Part shown: piece after piece, positions 9,299 through 18,494 of the stretch | Layout of the letters: the number at the start of each line of letters is the position of its first letter | Numbering within the stretch: the first letter of the stretch is position 1 | Assembly: GCF_003732275.1 (NCBI RefSeq) | Contig: NZ_MOBM01000012.1 | Coordinates: 62,001-126,000, forward strand | Origin: Pseudomonas frederiksbergensis | Lineage (GTDB): Bacteria > Pseudomonadota > Gammaproteobacteria > Pseudomonadales > Pseudomonadaceae | Reading direction: 5' to 3' | DNA length: 64,000 nt | Position numbers and translations under genes: made by a program | Notes under the pieces: model-generated | Seen by the model: the letters and a program-made list of their open reading frames with translations, nothing else | What the model was told of the DNA's origin: nothing | The model's database searches: none

Positions 9299-9604
9299 GG
9301 ATTGGCAGACCTGAAGGCTGAAAAAAAGCACCAAAGCAGTTCGCGCAGATGGCTGACGCACCAAGTTGCAGCTCATCCAGACCACAGCGCTGATCTGGAT
9401 GAACCGGTTTGGCGCACAAGACCGCAGCCTCCGCGCGAGTTTTGATTATTTGAGTTAAGGTTTTCCTGAAATCATGCCCAGCAACAGCGCAATGGCGCAG
9501 GCTGACGCACCACGACATAGCAAAAGTTGTACCAGTCATTTGTACTGAACCTTCACGCAAGGCTCATACTCGAACGCTTCAGAAGCCACTTACGGAGATC
9601 ACCA

Positions 9605-9919
9605 ATGGCACGCACCACAGCAAAGACTGCTCAAGAAGTTCTGATGGAAGATTTTCAGACGCTGGTCACCGACACTGAAAGGTTGCTGGAACACACCAAA
9701 TCCCTGGCTGGCGATCAAGCCGATGAGTTGCGCCAGCAGATCCATGACAGTCTGCTGCGCGCGCGCGAAACCCTGAGATTGACCGAAGACTCTGTGCGCG
9801 AGCGCGGCAAGGCCGCTGTCACCGCCACGGAAGATTACGTCCAGGCCAACCCATGGCAATCGGTCGGAATTGCGGCCGGCGTGGGTTTCCTGATTGGCCT
9901 GCTAGCCACTCGGCGCTGA
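9605..9919 (+). CDS. YqjD/ElaB-type DUF883 membrane protein
   Basis: 104 residues. Residues 1-78 form a long amphipathic helix (VLMEDFQTLVTDTERLLEHT). Residues 80-104 end in the family signature NPWQSVGIAAGVGFLIGLL, a C-terminal membrane anchor followed by TRR. E. coli YqjD of this family binds stationary-phase ribosomes at the inner membrane. The start at 9605 has GGAGATCACCA upstream. First gene of a tight three-gene operon with the YqjE-like and next small protein genes. Expression in stationary phase is likely by analogy but not shown by sequence. Confidence 0.93.
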   Translation: MARTTAKTAQEVLMEDFQTLVTDTERLLEHTKSLAGDQADELRQQIHDSLLRARETLRLTEDSVRERGKAAVTATEDYVQANPWQSVGIAAGVGFLIGLLATRR

Positions 9920-9920
9920 T

Positions 9921-10310
9921 ATGGCGATCGGCGAATCCGGCCCGTCCGCGACGGGCACCGGCTCATCACCGCGGCGCCTCGGTGCCGCGTTTCTTGGACT
10001 GCTGCACAGTCATGTCGAACTGTTCGGCATTGAATTGCAGGAACAAAAAGCACGCACCGTGAGCCTGTTGCTGTTTGCAGGCCTGACGCTGGTTTTTGCC
10101 TTGTTGTTGCTGGTGGGCTTGTCGACGCTGGTGTTGATCCTGTTTTGGGACACTTATCGCCTGGCAGCAATTATCGGGCTCTGTGTGTTCTATACCCTCG
10201 CCGCGTTGTTCTGTGCGATGCGCTTGAGAGCAGCGATTTTCGATGAATCCTCGCCCTTCCATGGCACCCTGGAAGAGTTGGCCAATGATCGGGAGCGTCT
10301 GTTGCCATGA
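9921..10310 (+). CDS. YqjE/holin-X type membrane protein (PF07332)
   Basis: 129 residues with two long hydrophobic segments (near 48-72 and 78-98) between polar ends. The N-terminal GAAFLGLLHSHVELFGIELQ is the conserved start of the phage-holin-like superfamily that includes E. coli YqjE. It starts one base after the YqjD-type stop, and the next gene overlaps its end by four bases (ATGA), so the three are translated together. Role unknown; in E. coli yqjCDEK are osmotic or stationary-phase induced. Confidence 0.9.
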   Translation: MAIGESGPSATGTGSSPRRLGAAFLGLLHSHVELFGIELQEQKARTVSLLLFAGLTLVFALLLLVGLSTLVLILFWDTYRLAAIIGLCVFYTLAALFCAMRLRAAIFDESSPFHGTLEELANDRERLLP

Positions 10311-10648
10311 GCATGTCTGAACTTCCCCGCAACAGCTCACGCACGGAAATGCGCAAGGCGCTGATCCGCCTGCGCATGGAAATGCATCGCCAGGAAATTC
10401 GCCACGAATCCCAACACCTGTTGCACCCCCTGCAACGGATGCGTGGCATGACGCAAAACCTGCAAGACGGTCTCGGCATCAAACACGCCCCGCTCTGGGG
10501 CATCGCGGCCGTGATCGGGTTGGGCTTTCTGACCGGCAAAGGTGCCAAGGGTGGCGGTATCGGCAGCCTGACTCGGCTGGCTCGCCTGGGCGTCACGCTG
10601 GGGCCACTGATCAAGCTGATCATGCAGAACTCTTCGCGCAAACACTAA
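10307..10648 (+). CDS. third gene of the YqjDE operon, small basic protein
   Basis: 113 residues, strongly basic. Residues 1-55 are an amphipathic helix rich in Arg, Gln and His; residues 62-100 are Gly-rich and weakly hydrophobic (LWGIAAVIGLGFLTGKGAKG), perhaps a hairpin at the membrane. Its place matches yqjK in E. coli yqjDEK, but similarity is only positional to my eye. ATG 10307 overlaps the YqjE stop; an alternative ATG lies two codons later (10313). No terminator of note follows. Confidence 0.8.
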   Translation: MSMSELPRNSSRTEMRKALIRLRMEMHRQEIRHESQHLLHPLQRMRGMTQNLQDGLGIKHAPLWGIAAVIGLGFLTGKGAKGGGIGSLTRLARLGVTLGPLIKLIMQNSSRKH

Positions 10649-10771
10649 TCAGTCTTGTTTGGCTGCATTCTTGCAACACCACCAGGATTAACCTCTTTAT
10701 CGAGAGGTTAGTCCTGCGTGCCTGTCTGGCGCCCAGGTTTACCCAGAACAAAACCTCACTAAGGAGGTCTC

Positions 10772-11935
10772 GTGATCGACGGGCAACCGCTCGCCTGCTT
10801 TCAGCCGTTCATCGATACCGCCACGGGCCGCATCGCTGGCGTCGAAGCGCTGGGTCGACTGCGTCAGGCCGACGGCCAACTGACCTCGGTAGGACCGCTG
10901 TTCGCCGACCCCCGAACCCCCGCCATCGCTTTGCGTCGTCTCGATCGCCAGATTCGCGATGATGCCCTGAGCCGTCTACACGAAGCGCCCCCGGACTGGT
11001 TTCTCAGCCTGAACATATCGCCCCGCTGGATCAGTCGCCTGCGCCGGGACCAGGCACTGCCAAGCCTCAAGCAGCTGAGCAGGTATGGCGTCGACGCCCA
11101 GCGAATCGTCTTCGAAATCACCGAACTGGGCGGCGACAGCCAGCGTCTGGCCGAAGTCGTGGCCCGCTATCGACAAGCCGGGGCACGGATCGCCATCGAT
11201 GATTTCGGTGCCGGTTACTCTCAGCTCGATCGCGTGCTGGCCCTGCAACCGGACATTCTCAAGCTCGACATGCGATTGTTCCAGGCCGCCGCGTTGGGTG
11301 GCCCCAGCAGCGATGTGGTGAAGGCACTGGCGCAAATGGCGGAGAAAACCGGTTGCTGGATTATCGCCGAGGGCGTGGAAACCGAAGCTCAACTGAATTT
11401 TGCCCTGGAGTGTGGTTCACGCTACGTACAGGGCTTTCTGTTCGCCCGTGCGCAAGCTGATTTCTTCGCCACAGATGCCTTTGTCGAGCGCTTCGCGCAA
11501 TTGCGTCAGCGCTATGTTCAGCAAAAACTGGCTGAGCGCGCTCGCCTGATGATCATGCGCCAGCAACTCAGCGAACTGATGACCATCCTGCAAGCCTGGG
11601 CTCAAGCCAGCGCGCCCCTCAGCACCTTGCCGCAACTGGAAGCGTTTCCCTGGTTGTTGCGCTTTTATCAATGCGACCGCCACGGCACGCAGCTGACCCC
11701 CAACCTGGAATGGCGCAACAACGGCTGGGAAGCCGATAACCGCTACCTGGGCCATAACTGGTCATGGCGCCCCTACTTTTATCACTTGCTGACCGAGGGT
11801 TGGGATGAGCGCCGACTGACGCTTTCCAACACCTACCGCGATGCCACCAGCAATCAGTACTGCCTCACCGCCGGGCAATTTTTCGACAATGGCGAGCGAT
11901 TGCTACTCATAGATATCGATGCCGCAGGGCTGTAG
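10772..11935 (+). CDS. EAL-domain cyclic-di-GMP phosphodiesterase with a C-terminal extra domain
   Basis: 387 residues. The EAL domain starts at the N-terminus (residues 5-235) and has every residue usually needed for c-di-GMP hydrolysis: EALGR, LNISP, FEITE, DDFGAGYS, LKLD, AEGVET and VQGF. After a helical linker (240-280), residues 285-387 form a separate domain (aromatic-rich, WRNNGWEADNRYLGHNWSWR), perhaps a Cache/PAS-like sensor. The GTG start has a near-perfect AAGGAGG seven bases upstream. There is no receiver or membrane segment, so it is cytoplasmic. It lies ahead of dgt and the RocA2/S2-type genes. Confidence 0.93.
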   Translation: MIDGQPLACFQPFIDTATGRIAGVEALGRLRQADGQLTSVGPLFADPRTPAIALRRLDRQIRDDALSRLHEAPPDWFLSLNISPRWISRLRRDQALPSLKQLSRYGVDAQRIVFEITELGGDSQRLAEVVARYRQAGARIAIDDFGAGYSQLDRVLALQPDILKLDMRLFQAAALGGPSSDVVKALAQMAEKTGCWIIAEGVETEAQLNFALECGSRYVQGFLFARAQADFFATDAFVERFAQLRQRYVQQKLAERARLMIMRQQLSELMTILQAWAQASAPLSTLPQLEAFPWLLRFYQCDRHGTQLTPNLEWRNNGWEADNRYLGHNWSWRPYFYHLLTEGWDERRLTLSNTYRDATSNQYCLTAGQFFDNGERLLLIDIDAAGL

Positions 11936-12002
11936 TTCTTCTTGCAGGGACCGGCGCGAACCGGGAAGCTAGGGCATCAGTCACCTGACGGAGAAACCAG
12001 CC

Positions 12003-13334
12003 TTGGATTGGCAAACCCTGCTTACCCGCGAACGCCTCGGAAAGCCTGTGCATAGCCCGGAAGAACTCGGCCGCAGCCCTTTCCATAAAGACCACGACCG
12101 CATCATTTTTTCGGGCGCGTTTCGCCGTCTCGGGCGCAAGACCCAAGTCCATCCGGTCTCCAGCAACGATCACATCCACACGCGCCTGACCCACTCGCTG
12201 GAAGTCAGCTGCGTCGGCCGTTCGCTGGGCATGCGCGTCGGTGAAACCATCCGCAGCGCCCTGCCCGACTGGTGCGAGCCGAGCGACCTGGGCATGGTGG
12301 TGCAATCGGCTTGCCTGGCCCATGACATTGGTAATCCGCCCTTCGGTCATTCTGGTGAAGACGCGATCCGCCACTGGTTCCAGCAGGCCGCAGGCCGTGG
12401 CTGGCTGGATGCCATGAGCGAAGCCGAACGCAATGACTTCCTCAATTTCGAAGGCAATGCCCAAGGTTTCCGGGTGCTTACCCAGCTTGAATACCACCAG
12501 TTCGAAGGGGGAACCCGGCTGACCTACGCCACACTGGGCACCTACCTGAAATACCCGTGGACTGCTCGGCACGCCGACTCACTGGGCTACAAGAAGCACA
12601 AGTTCGGCTGCTATCAGAGCGAACTGCCGTTGCTGGAACAGATCGCTCATAAACTCGGCCTGCCCCAGCTGGAAGAACAGCGCTGGGCGCGTCATCCGCT
12701 GGTGTACCTGATGGAGGCTGCCGACGACATCTGTTACGCGCTGATCGATCTGGAAGATGGCCTGGAAATGGAGTTGTTGGAGTACGCCGAAGTCGAGTCC
12801 CTGCTGCTGGACCTGGTGGGCGACGATCTCCCGGAAACCTATCGCCAGCTCGGTCCCCAGGATTCGCGTCGGCGCAAACTGGCGATCCTGCGGGGCAAAG
12901 CCATCGAACACCTGACCAACGCGGCAGCCCGAGCCTTCGTCGAGCAACAGGACGCGCTGCTGGCCGGCACGCTGCCTGGCGACCTGGTGGAACATATGCA
13001 TGGCCCCGCCAAACGCTGCGTCTTGAATGCCAAGGACATGGCGCGCAAAAAAATCTTCCAGGACAAGCGCAAGACACTCCACGAAATAGGCGCCTATACC
13101 ACCCTGGAAATCCTGCTCAACGCCTTTTGCGGCGCGGCACTGGAGCAACACAACGGTCGCACGCCATCCTTCAAGCACCGCCGCATACTCGACCTGTTAG
13201 GCAACAATGCGCCCGATCCTAATGGCCCTTTACACACCTCCTTCTTGCGCATGATTGATTTCATCGCCGGCATGACCGACAGCTATGCCAGTGAAATGGC
13301 GCTGGAAATGACCGGTCGTTCAAGCCACGGATAG
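12003..13334 (+). CDS. dgt: deoxyguanosinetriphosphate triphosphohydrolase
   Basis: 443 residues of the HD superfamily. dGTPase splits dGTP into deoxyguanosine and tripolyphosphate and so limits the dNTP pool. Metal ligands are visible as [10 protein letters not shown] near 60 and the HD pair in [13 protein letters not shown] (His107-Asp108). [19 protein letters not shown] near 25 is the conserved N-terminal signature. The start TTG 12003 has GGAG upstream and gives the family N-terminus. A dgt gene also precedes rocS2-rocA2 in P. aeruginosa, as I recall, so this neighbourhood looks conserved. Confidence 0.95.
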   Translation: MDWQTLLTRERLGKPVHSPEELGRSPFHKDHDRIIFSGAFRRLGRKTQVHPVSSNDHIHTRLTHSLEVSCVGRSLGMRVGETIRSALPDWCEPSDLGMVVQSACLAHDIGNPPFGHSGEDAIRHWFQQAAGRGWLDAMSEAERNDFLNFEGNAQGFRVLTQLEYHQFEGGTRLTYATLGTYLKYPWTARHADSLGYKKHKFGCYQSELPLLEQIAHKLGLPQLEEQRWARHPLVYLMEAADDICYALIDLEDGLEMELLEYAEVESLLLDLVGDDLPETYRQLGPQDSRRRKLAILRGKAIEHLTNAAARAFVEQQDALLAGTLPGDLVEHMHGPAKRCVLNAKDMARKKIFQDKRKTLHEIGAYTTLEILLNAFCGAALEQHNGRTPSFKHRRILDLLGNNAPDPNGPLHTSFLRMIDFIAGMTDSYASEMALEMTGRSSHG

Positions 13335-13505
13335 AAGCCTATCGGTCAGCCGTGTCAGAGACCTTTGAACGGCTGATCGAATGTCTCGACATTCATCTGT
13401 ATTTCAACGTCAACAGAATCGCCCTACACCCTGTGCAGAGCGGACTGATCGATTGTTCGGCTGTCTCGCGAAATAATTGCACTCCCCCTGCTCGACAGAT
13501 GACGC

Positions 13506-13910
13506 ATGAAAACACCTATGTTCAAACATGATTGGCGCATCTTGCTGGTGGAAGATCATCCCTTTCAGCTACGAGCGACTCAATACCTGCTCGAGAGTTA
13601 TGGCTTCACCCAATTGACTGCCACTGACAGTGCCGAAGCCGCCTTGCAGCAAATGCTCAAGGCTGCGCAACCGTTCGATATTCTTCTGTGCGACCAATGC
13701 CTGCCCGACCTTCCAGGCCTCGACTTGATCGAATACGCCAGTCACCGGGGGATGATCAGACAGGCAATACTTTTGAGCGGCCTGACATCCGTCGAACTGG
13801 ACGAGCTTAAAGTAATGGCCTACGAACATGGACTGCCCTTGCTTGGTTACTTGATCAAACCATTGAAACAATCAGACTTCAGAAACTTATTGACCTTGGC
13901 CTCACCATAA
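13506..13910 (+). CDS. stand-alone response-regulator receiver, RocR-receiver-like
   Basis: 134 residues, only a receiver (REC) domain. Acidic pocket VEDHP is at residue 15-20, phospho-acceptor Asp in LLCDQCLPD near 61, Ser of LLSG near 87 and Lys of LIKPL near 118. No output domain follows and the frame ends cleanly, so it is a complete single-domain protein. The VEDHPFQ start and the GLPLLGYLIKP end resemble, from memory, the receiver of RocR, which in P. aeruginosa is fused to EAL. The next genes encode a RocA2/RocS2-type pair. It may compete for phosphate from RocS2. Confidence 0.85.
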   Translation: MKTPMFKHDWRILLVEDHPFQLRATQYLLESYGFTQLTATDSAEAALQQMLKAAQPFDILLCDQCLPDLPGLDLIEYASHRGMIRQAILLSGLTSVELDELKVMAYEHGLPLLGYLIKPLKQSDFRNLLTLASP

Positions 13911-14165
13911 AAACGCAAAAACCCAAACACACTAGATCCATGACAAAAATAAAGACCCATACCTCTAACTCAATATTTTCAATCTCTTGACTACCCCTCC
14001 AAACCTTTGCCCTTCCTCATGCAAAACCTAGTTGACACGTAGTCCTATTCTTCTTCGGCTGTAGGACTTTTCCTGTATTGCCGCTACACCCCCCTCAGTT
14101 CATGCGGTGCCTCAACTATCTGAGCTAAGGTGCGCGCTTTATTTGTGCACGTATGGGATTTGATT
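13911..14165. other. A+T-rich gap upstream of the rocA2-like gene
   Basis: A 255-base interval, clearly richer in A and T than its flanks. It contains no coding signal. It should hold the promoter of the RocA2/RocS2/HD-GYP genes, but I could not single out a convincing -35/-10 pair. No terminator hairpin is evident after the receiver gene. Confidence 0.5.
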
Positions 14166-14792
14166 ATGAACTCCGTTTTTATTGTCGACGATCACCCTGT
14201 TATCCGCCTTGCCGTTCGAATGCTGCTGGAACATGAAGGTTACAAAGTCGTCGGCGAAAGTGACAATGGGGTCGATGCAATGCAGATGGTTCGCGAATGC
14301 ATGCCTGACCTGATCATCCTCGACATCAGCATTCCCAAACTGGATGGGCTGGAAGTTCTCTCCCGTTTCAACGCCATGAGCACACCCCTAAAAACACTGG
14401 TATTAACTGCACAGTGTCCGACACTGTTCGGTATTCGCTGCATGCAGTCCGGCGCATCGGGTTATGTATGCAAGCAGGAAGACCTCAGTGAACTGATGAG
14501 TGCGATCAAAGCGGTCTTATCAGGTTACAACTACTTTCCCAGTCAAGCCTTGAACCCTGTTCGTCGTGACGACGCGCGCTGGTCCGACCTTGAATTATTT
14601 AAATCCGTCAACGATCGAGAGTTGATGGTATTACAACTTTTCGCCCAAGGTCGCACCAATAAAGAAATTGCCAAGGGCATGTTTCTCAGCAACAAAACGG
14701 TCAGCACTTATAAAAAACGACTCATGCAGAAACTCAAAGCCAAATCCCTGGTTGAACTCATCGATATGGCAAAACGTAACGCGTTAGTGTGA
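14166..14792 (+). CDS. rocA2: LuxR-type response regulator, RocA2/BvgA-like
   Basis: 208 residues: receiver (residues 3-120; VDDHP, LDISIPKLDG with the phosphorylated Asp near 54) and a C-terminal LuxR/FixJ helix-turn-helix (RELMVLQLFAQGRTNKEIAK, then SNKTVSTYKKRL). RocA2 of P. aeruginosa represses mexAB-oprM when activated by its kinase; that function is inferred here from family and the place next to dgt and a BvgS-like kinase. The start ATG 14166 has GGGAT upstream; a longer frame to 14130 does not. Its stop overlaps the kinase start by four bases. Confidence 0.88.
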   Translation: MNSVFIVDDHPVIRLAVRMLLEHEGYKVVGESDNGVDAMQMVRECMPDLIILDISIPKLDGLEVLSRFNAMSTPLKTLVLTAQCPTLFGIRCMQSGASGYVCKQEDLSELMSAIKAVLSGYNYFPSQALNPVRRDDARWSDLELFKSVNDRELMVLQLFAQGRTNKEIAKGMFLSNKTVSTYKKRLMQKLKAKSLVELIDMAKRNALV

Positions 14793-17700
14793 GAAACAGG
14801 ATGCCCAGCCGTTTGAAGGATCATCTAATACTCATGGCCGCGGGTTTATGCCTGAGCACCTCATTGCTCGCGGCCAAGACAGCCGGCGAACACTACTCCC
14901 TCCTCAGTCGCTCGACGGCCGGACACCTGGAAGTCCAACTGGATACCTCACAACGACAATGGGTCAAAGACAAACGTGAATTGATCCTGGGTACATCGGC
15001 CCCGGATTATCCTCCTTTCGACCTGACCCTCAGCGGCCACGACTATGAAGGTTTGACCGCCGATTACGCAGGGATCCTCGGCAAGGCCATAGGGTTGCCG
15101 ATCAAGGTGCAGCGTTTCGCATCCCGCGGGGCCGCAATCGAGGCGCTGGAAAAAGGCCAGGTCGACATGCTCGGCACTGCCAATGGGTTCGAAGCCGACA
15201 ATGCCGACATTGCCCTGTCCACGCCTTATGCGGTGGATCAACCCGTACTGGTGACACGAGAAGGAGAAACCAGATCGCTGACAGATGGACTTGCCGGCAT
15301 GCGGCTTAGCATGGTGTATCACTATTTGCCTCTGGATGAGGTCAGGGCGCTGTATCCGAAGGCAATCATCACCTCCTATCCGTCCTACCAGAATGCAATC
15401 AATGCGGTTGCCTTCGACCAGGCTGACGTTTTTCTCGGCGACACCATTTCAACCCACTACATGATCAACAAGGGGTATCTGAACAACATCCGCATGGCCA
15501 ACTTCGGTAAACACGAAGCCCATGGTTTCAGCTTTGCCGTGCAGAAGGACAACCCGAACCTGCTCGCAATCATCAACGTGGTACTCAAGACCATCCCCAC
15601 CAGCGAGCGAGAAAACATCGCCAAACGCTGGAGTGCCGGCAGCGACATTCTTCTCACCGATCACAAACTGCAACTCAGCCACCGCGAAGAACGCTGGCTG
15701 GCACAACATCCGGTCGTGCGCGTCGTGGTCAATGAAGCGTTTGCGCCGCTGACGTTTTTCGACAGCGACGGCAACTTTCGAGGCGTCACGGCTGATCTGC
15801 TTGAGTTGATCAGATTGCGCACCGGTTTGTATTTCGAAATCCAGCGCAGCCGAAGCGATGACGAGATGATCGAGCAGATTGCTAACCATCAGGTCGACCT
15901 GATCGCCGCCCTGCTTCCCAGCGCCCAACGTGAAACGACGTTGAACTTCAGCCGCCCCTATCTGGAAAACTCCTTTGTGCTGCTGACGCGCAAAGCGGCC
16001 GACAGCCCGACAAATCTCACGCAATTGCAGGGCAAACGCCTGGCCATCGCCCAAGGCAATCCACTGGTGGATTACCTGCGCAGCGAATTTCCACGGATCA
16101 ACCTGGTTGAAACCCCGGATACATTCAGTGCCGTGGAGTTGCTCGCCGAGGGTCAGGCGGAAGGTGCCGTGAACTCACTGGTGATCGCGAACTACTTCAT
16201 CTCATCGCAGATCTTCGAACAGACGCTTCAGATCACCACCACCATTGGCACCCGACAGGCAGCGTTTTCCCTGGTGACCGGACGCGACGCCAAAGAACTG
16301 AATGCCATCCTCGACAAGGCACTGTTGAGCATCACACCGGAGGAGTTGGGCATCATTAACAACCGCTGGCGTGGTTATTCGGCGCCCTTGCAGAATACTT
16401 GGCGCAACTATCACCGAGTGTTCTATCAGATCGTTACAGGCGCTGGTGTTTTACTGCTGATATCCGTTGCCTGGAACGCCTATATGAGACGTCAGATAAA
16501 GCAGCGTCAGGCGGCCGAACGCGCATTGAACGATCAACTGGAATTCATGCGATCACTGGTCAATGGCACACCTCATCCCATTTACGTGCGTGATCGCCAG
16601 GGACTGCTGCAAAGCTGCAACGACAGTTACCTGGAAACCTTCTGCGCGAAACGCGAAGACATCATCGGTAAAGGCGTCACGCAGGGCTGCTTCAGCAACG
16701 CCTTCGAAGCACGGGAATATCAGGCGGATTACCAGCGCGTCATGGCCGAGGGTACGCCGCTGATTTTCGACCGTCCGTTGCACATCGACGACCGCAAACT
16801 GACGATCTATCACTGGATTCTTCCCTATCGAGACTCGAGCGGTGATGTGCAAGGCATCATTGGCGGCTGGATTGACATCAGTGAACGGCGGCAACTGTTT
16901 GATGAGTTGCGGGCAGCGAAAGAGCGCGCCGATGAAGCCAACCGAGCTAAAAGCACCTTTCTGGCGACCATGAGCCATGAAATCCGCACGCCCATGAATG
17001 CAATCATCGGCATGCTCGAACTGACACTCAAGCGTATCGATCACCGTCATCCGGATCGACCAGCCATCGACGTCGCGTACCACTCGGCGAAAGACCTGCT
17101 GGAACTGATCGGCGACATTCTCGATATTGCGCGCATCGAATCCGGGCGTCTGAGCCTGAGCCCGGAGCGCGTCAATCTGGCTGAAACCGTCGCCTCGGTG
17201 GTGCGGATTTTCGACGGGCTGGCCCGGCAGAAAAATCTCGGGCTGCAACTGGAATTCAGCCCTGCCAAACCGGCGACTGATGTCCTGTTGGACCCGATGC
17301 GCTTCAAGCAGGTGCTGTCCAATCTGATCAGCAATGCCATCAAGTTTACGCAACAGGGCCAAGTCAGGATCAGCGTAGAGCTGCAGCCGACCGACGAGCC
17401 TGAGCGAGTCGACCTGCAATTGCTGGTTGAAGACAGTGGCGCAGGGATCAGCGAGCACGATCAACAGCGGTTGTTCGAGCCCTTCGTCCAGGCCGATAAC
17501 TCCAGCCAGTCAGCCCGAGGCGGCGCGGGGCTTGGCCTGGTGATCAGCCGCAATCTGTGTGAAATGATGGGCGGCAGCCTGCAGTTGAACAGTCAGCCGG
17601 GAATCGGCACACAGGTTCGGGTTTCGCTGAGCCTGGCCACCCTGCCAACGGAACGGATGCCGGAACCTGCCGAGCCGCGAATCCACCCGAGCGCGGTCCC

Positions 17701-18445
17701 CTTGAACGTGCTGGTGGTCGATGATCACCCGGCCAATCGCTTACTCATGTGCCAGCAACTGGAGTTTCTGGGGCATCGGTTCAACGTCGCTGCGGATGGC
17801 GAGGAGGGGTTCGAGGCATGGAAGAATCAGCCATTCGACCTGGTGATTGCCGATTGCAACATGCCAATCATGAATGGATATGAGCTGGCCCGTGCCATTC
17901 GCCAACATGAACAGCACCTGCAGCGCTCTCCCTGTACCGTTCTGGGTTTCACCGCCAACGCGCAGCCAGAGGAAAGACAACGCTGCAAACTGGCCGGGAT
18001 GGACGATTGCCTGTTCAAACCCCTCAGCCTGACGGCCTTGAGCCAATGGGTCGAAGGCATCACGCCGACAGTTCGCGAGCCGGCCTTCAGTCTGGAGGGG
18101 CTGCACCTGTTGACCGGTGGCAACCCGACACTGAACCAGCGATTGTTGACCGAACTGCTTAACAGCAACCGTCTGGACCGCAAAGCGTTGCTGGCGTTAT
18201 CCGAGTCAAAGGGCCGACAGTCACTCCTCGACATTGCCCACAAAATCAAGGGCGCGGCCCGAATCGTCCAGGCCTGCCGACTGATCGACAGCTGCGAAGC
18301 GCTCGAACAGGCCTGCAACAACAGGTTCCACCCCGATGAAGTGGCCAATTGCAGCAAGTCCGTGGAGCGCGCCATGCTTGAACTGGAGCAGGCATTGCAA
18401 CAACAGATGGCACACCATGACAAAAGCACAATGAAGGAGCATTAA
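14789..18445 (+). CDS. rocS2: BvgS/RocS2-like unorthodox hybrid sensor kinase
   Basis: 1218 residues. A signal segment (about 10-28) is followed by two periplasmic SBP_bac_3 domains (50-280 and 300-525), one membrane segment near 545-565 (GAGVLLLISVAW) and a PAS domain (580-700). HisKA follows with His730 in MSHEIRTP, then an ATPase domain, a receiver with Asp1022 (IADCNMP) and an Hpt domain with His1151 (HKIKGAA). All relay residues are intact. The GTG start overlaps the regulator stop; ATG 14801 is an alternative. Tandem Venus-flytrap sensors suggest a small ligand such as nicotinate-like compounds, not shown here. Confidence 0.9.
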   Translation: MRNRMPSRLKDHLILMAAGLCLSTSLLAAKTAGEHYSLLSRSTAGHLEVQLDTSQRQWVKDKRELILGTSAPDYPPFDLTLSGHDYEGLTADYAGILGKAIGLPIKVQRFASRGAAIEALEKGQVDMLGTANGFEADNADIALSTPYAVDQPVLVTREGETRSLTDGLAGMRLSMVYHYLPLDEVRALYPKAIITSYPSYQNAINAVAFDQADVFLGDTISTHYMINKGYLNNIRMANFGKHEAHGFSFAVQKDNPNLLAIINVVLKTIPTSERENIAKRWSAGSDILLTDHKLQLSHREERWLAQHPVVRVVVNEAFAPLTFFDSDGNFRGVTADLLELIRLRTGLYFEIQRSRSDDEMIEQIANHQVDLIAALLPSAQRETTLNFSRPYLENSFVLLTRKAADSPTNLTQLQGKRLAIAQGNPLVDYLRSEFPRINLVETPDTFSAVELLAEGQAEGAVNSLVIANYFISSQIFEQTLQITTTIGTRQAAFSLVTGRDAKELNAILDKALLSITPEELGIINNRWRGYSAPLQNTWRNYHRVFYQIVTGAGVLLLISVAWNAYMRRQIKQRQAAERALNDQLEFMRSLVNGTPHPIYVRDRQGLLQSCNDSYLETFCAKREDIIGKGVTQGCFSNAFEAREYQADYQRVMAEGTPLIFDRPLHIDDRKLTIYHWILPYRDSSGDVQGIIGGWIDISERRQLFDELRAAKERADEANRAKSTFLATMSHEIRTPMNAIIGMLELTLKRIDHRHPDRPAIDVAYHSAKDLLELIGDILDIARIESGRLSLSPERVNLAETVASVVRIFDGLARQKNLGLQLEFSPAKPATDVLLDPMRFKQVLSNLISNAIKFTQQGQVRISVELQPTDEPERVDLQLLVEDSGAGISEHDQQRLFEPFVQADNSSQSARGGAGLGLVISRNLCEMMGGSLQLNSQPGIGTQVRVSLSLATLPTERMPEPAEPRIHPSAVPLNVLVVDDHPANRLLMCQQLEFLGHRFNVAADGEEGFEAWKNQPFDLVIADCNMPIMNGYELARAIRQHEQHLQRSPCTVLGFTANAQPEERQRCKLAGMDDCLFKPLSLTALSQWVEGITPTVREPAFSLEGLHLLTGGNPTLNQRLLTELLNSNRLDRKALLALSESKGRQSLLDIAHKIKGAARIVQACRLIDSCEALEQACNNRFHPDEVANCSKSVERAMLELEQALQQQMAHHDKSTMKEH

Positions 18446-18494
18446 CTATGCTTGAGGGCTGAGCAGTGTGTTAATCATCATGGAGAAAGCTGCA

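Noticed and set aside
8291..9445. 384-codon frame opposite the ammonium transporter
   Set aside because: The product is His/Gln-rich and the other strand encodes an intact Amt protein.
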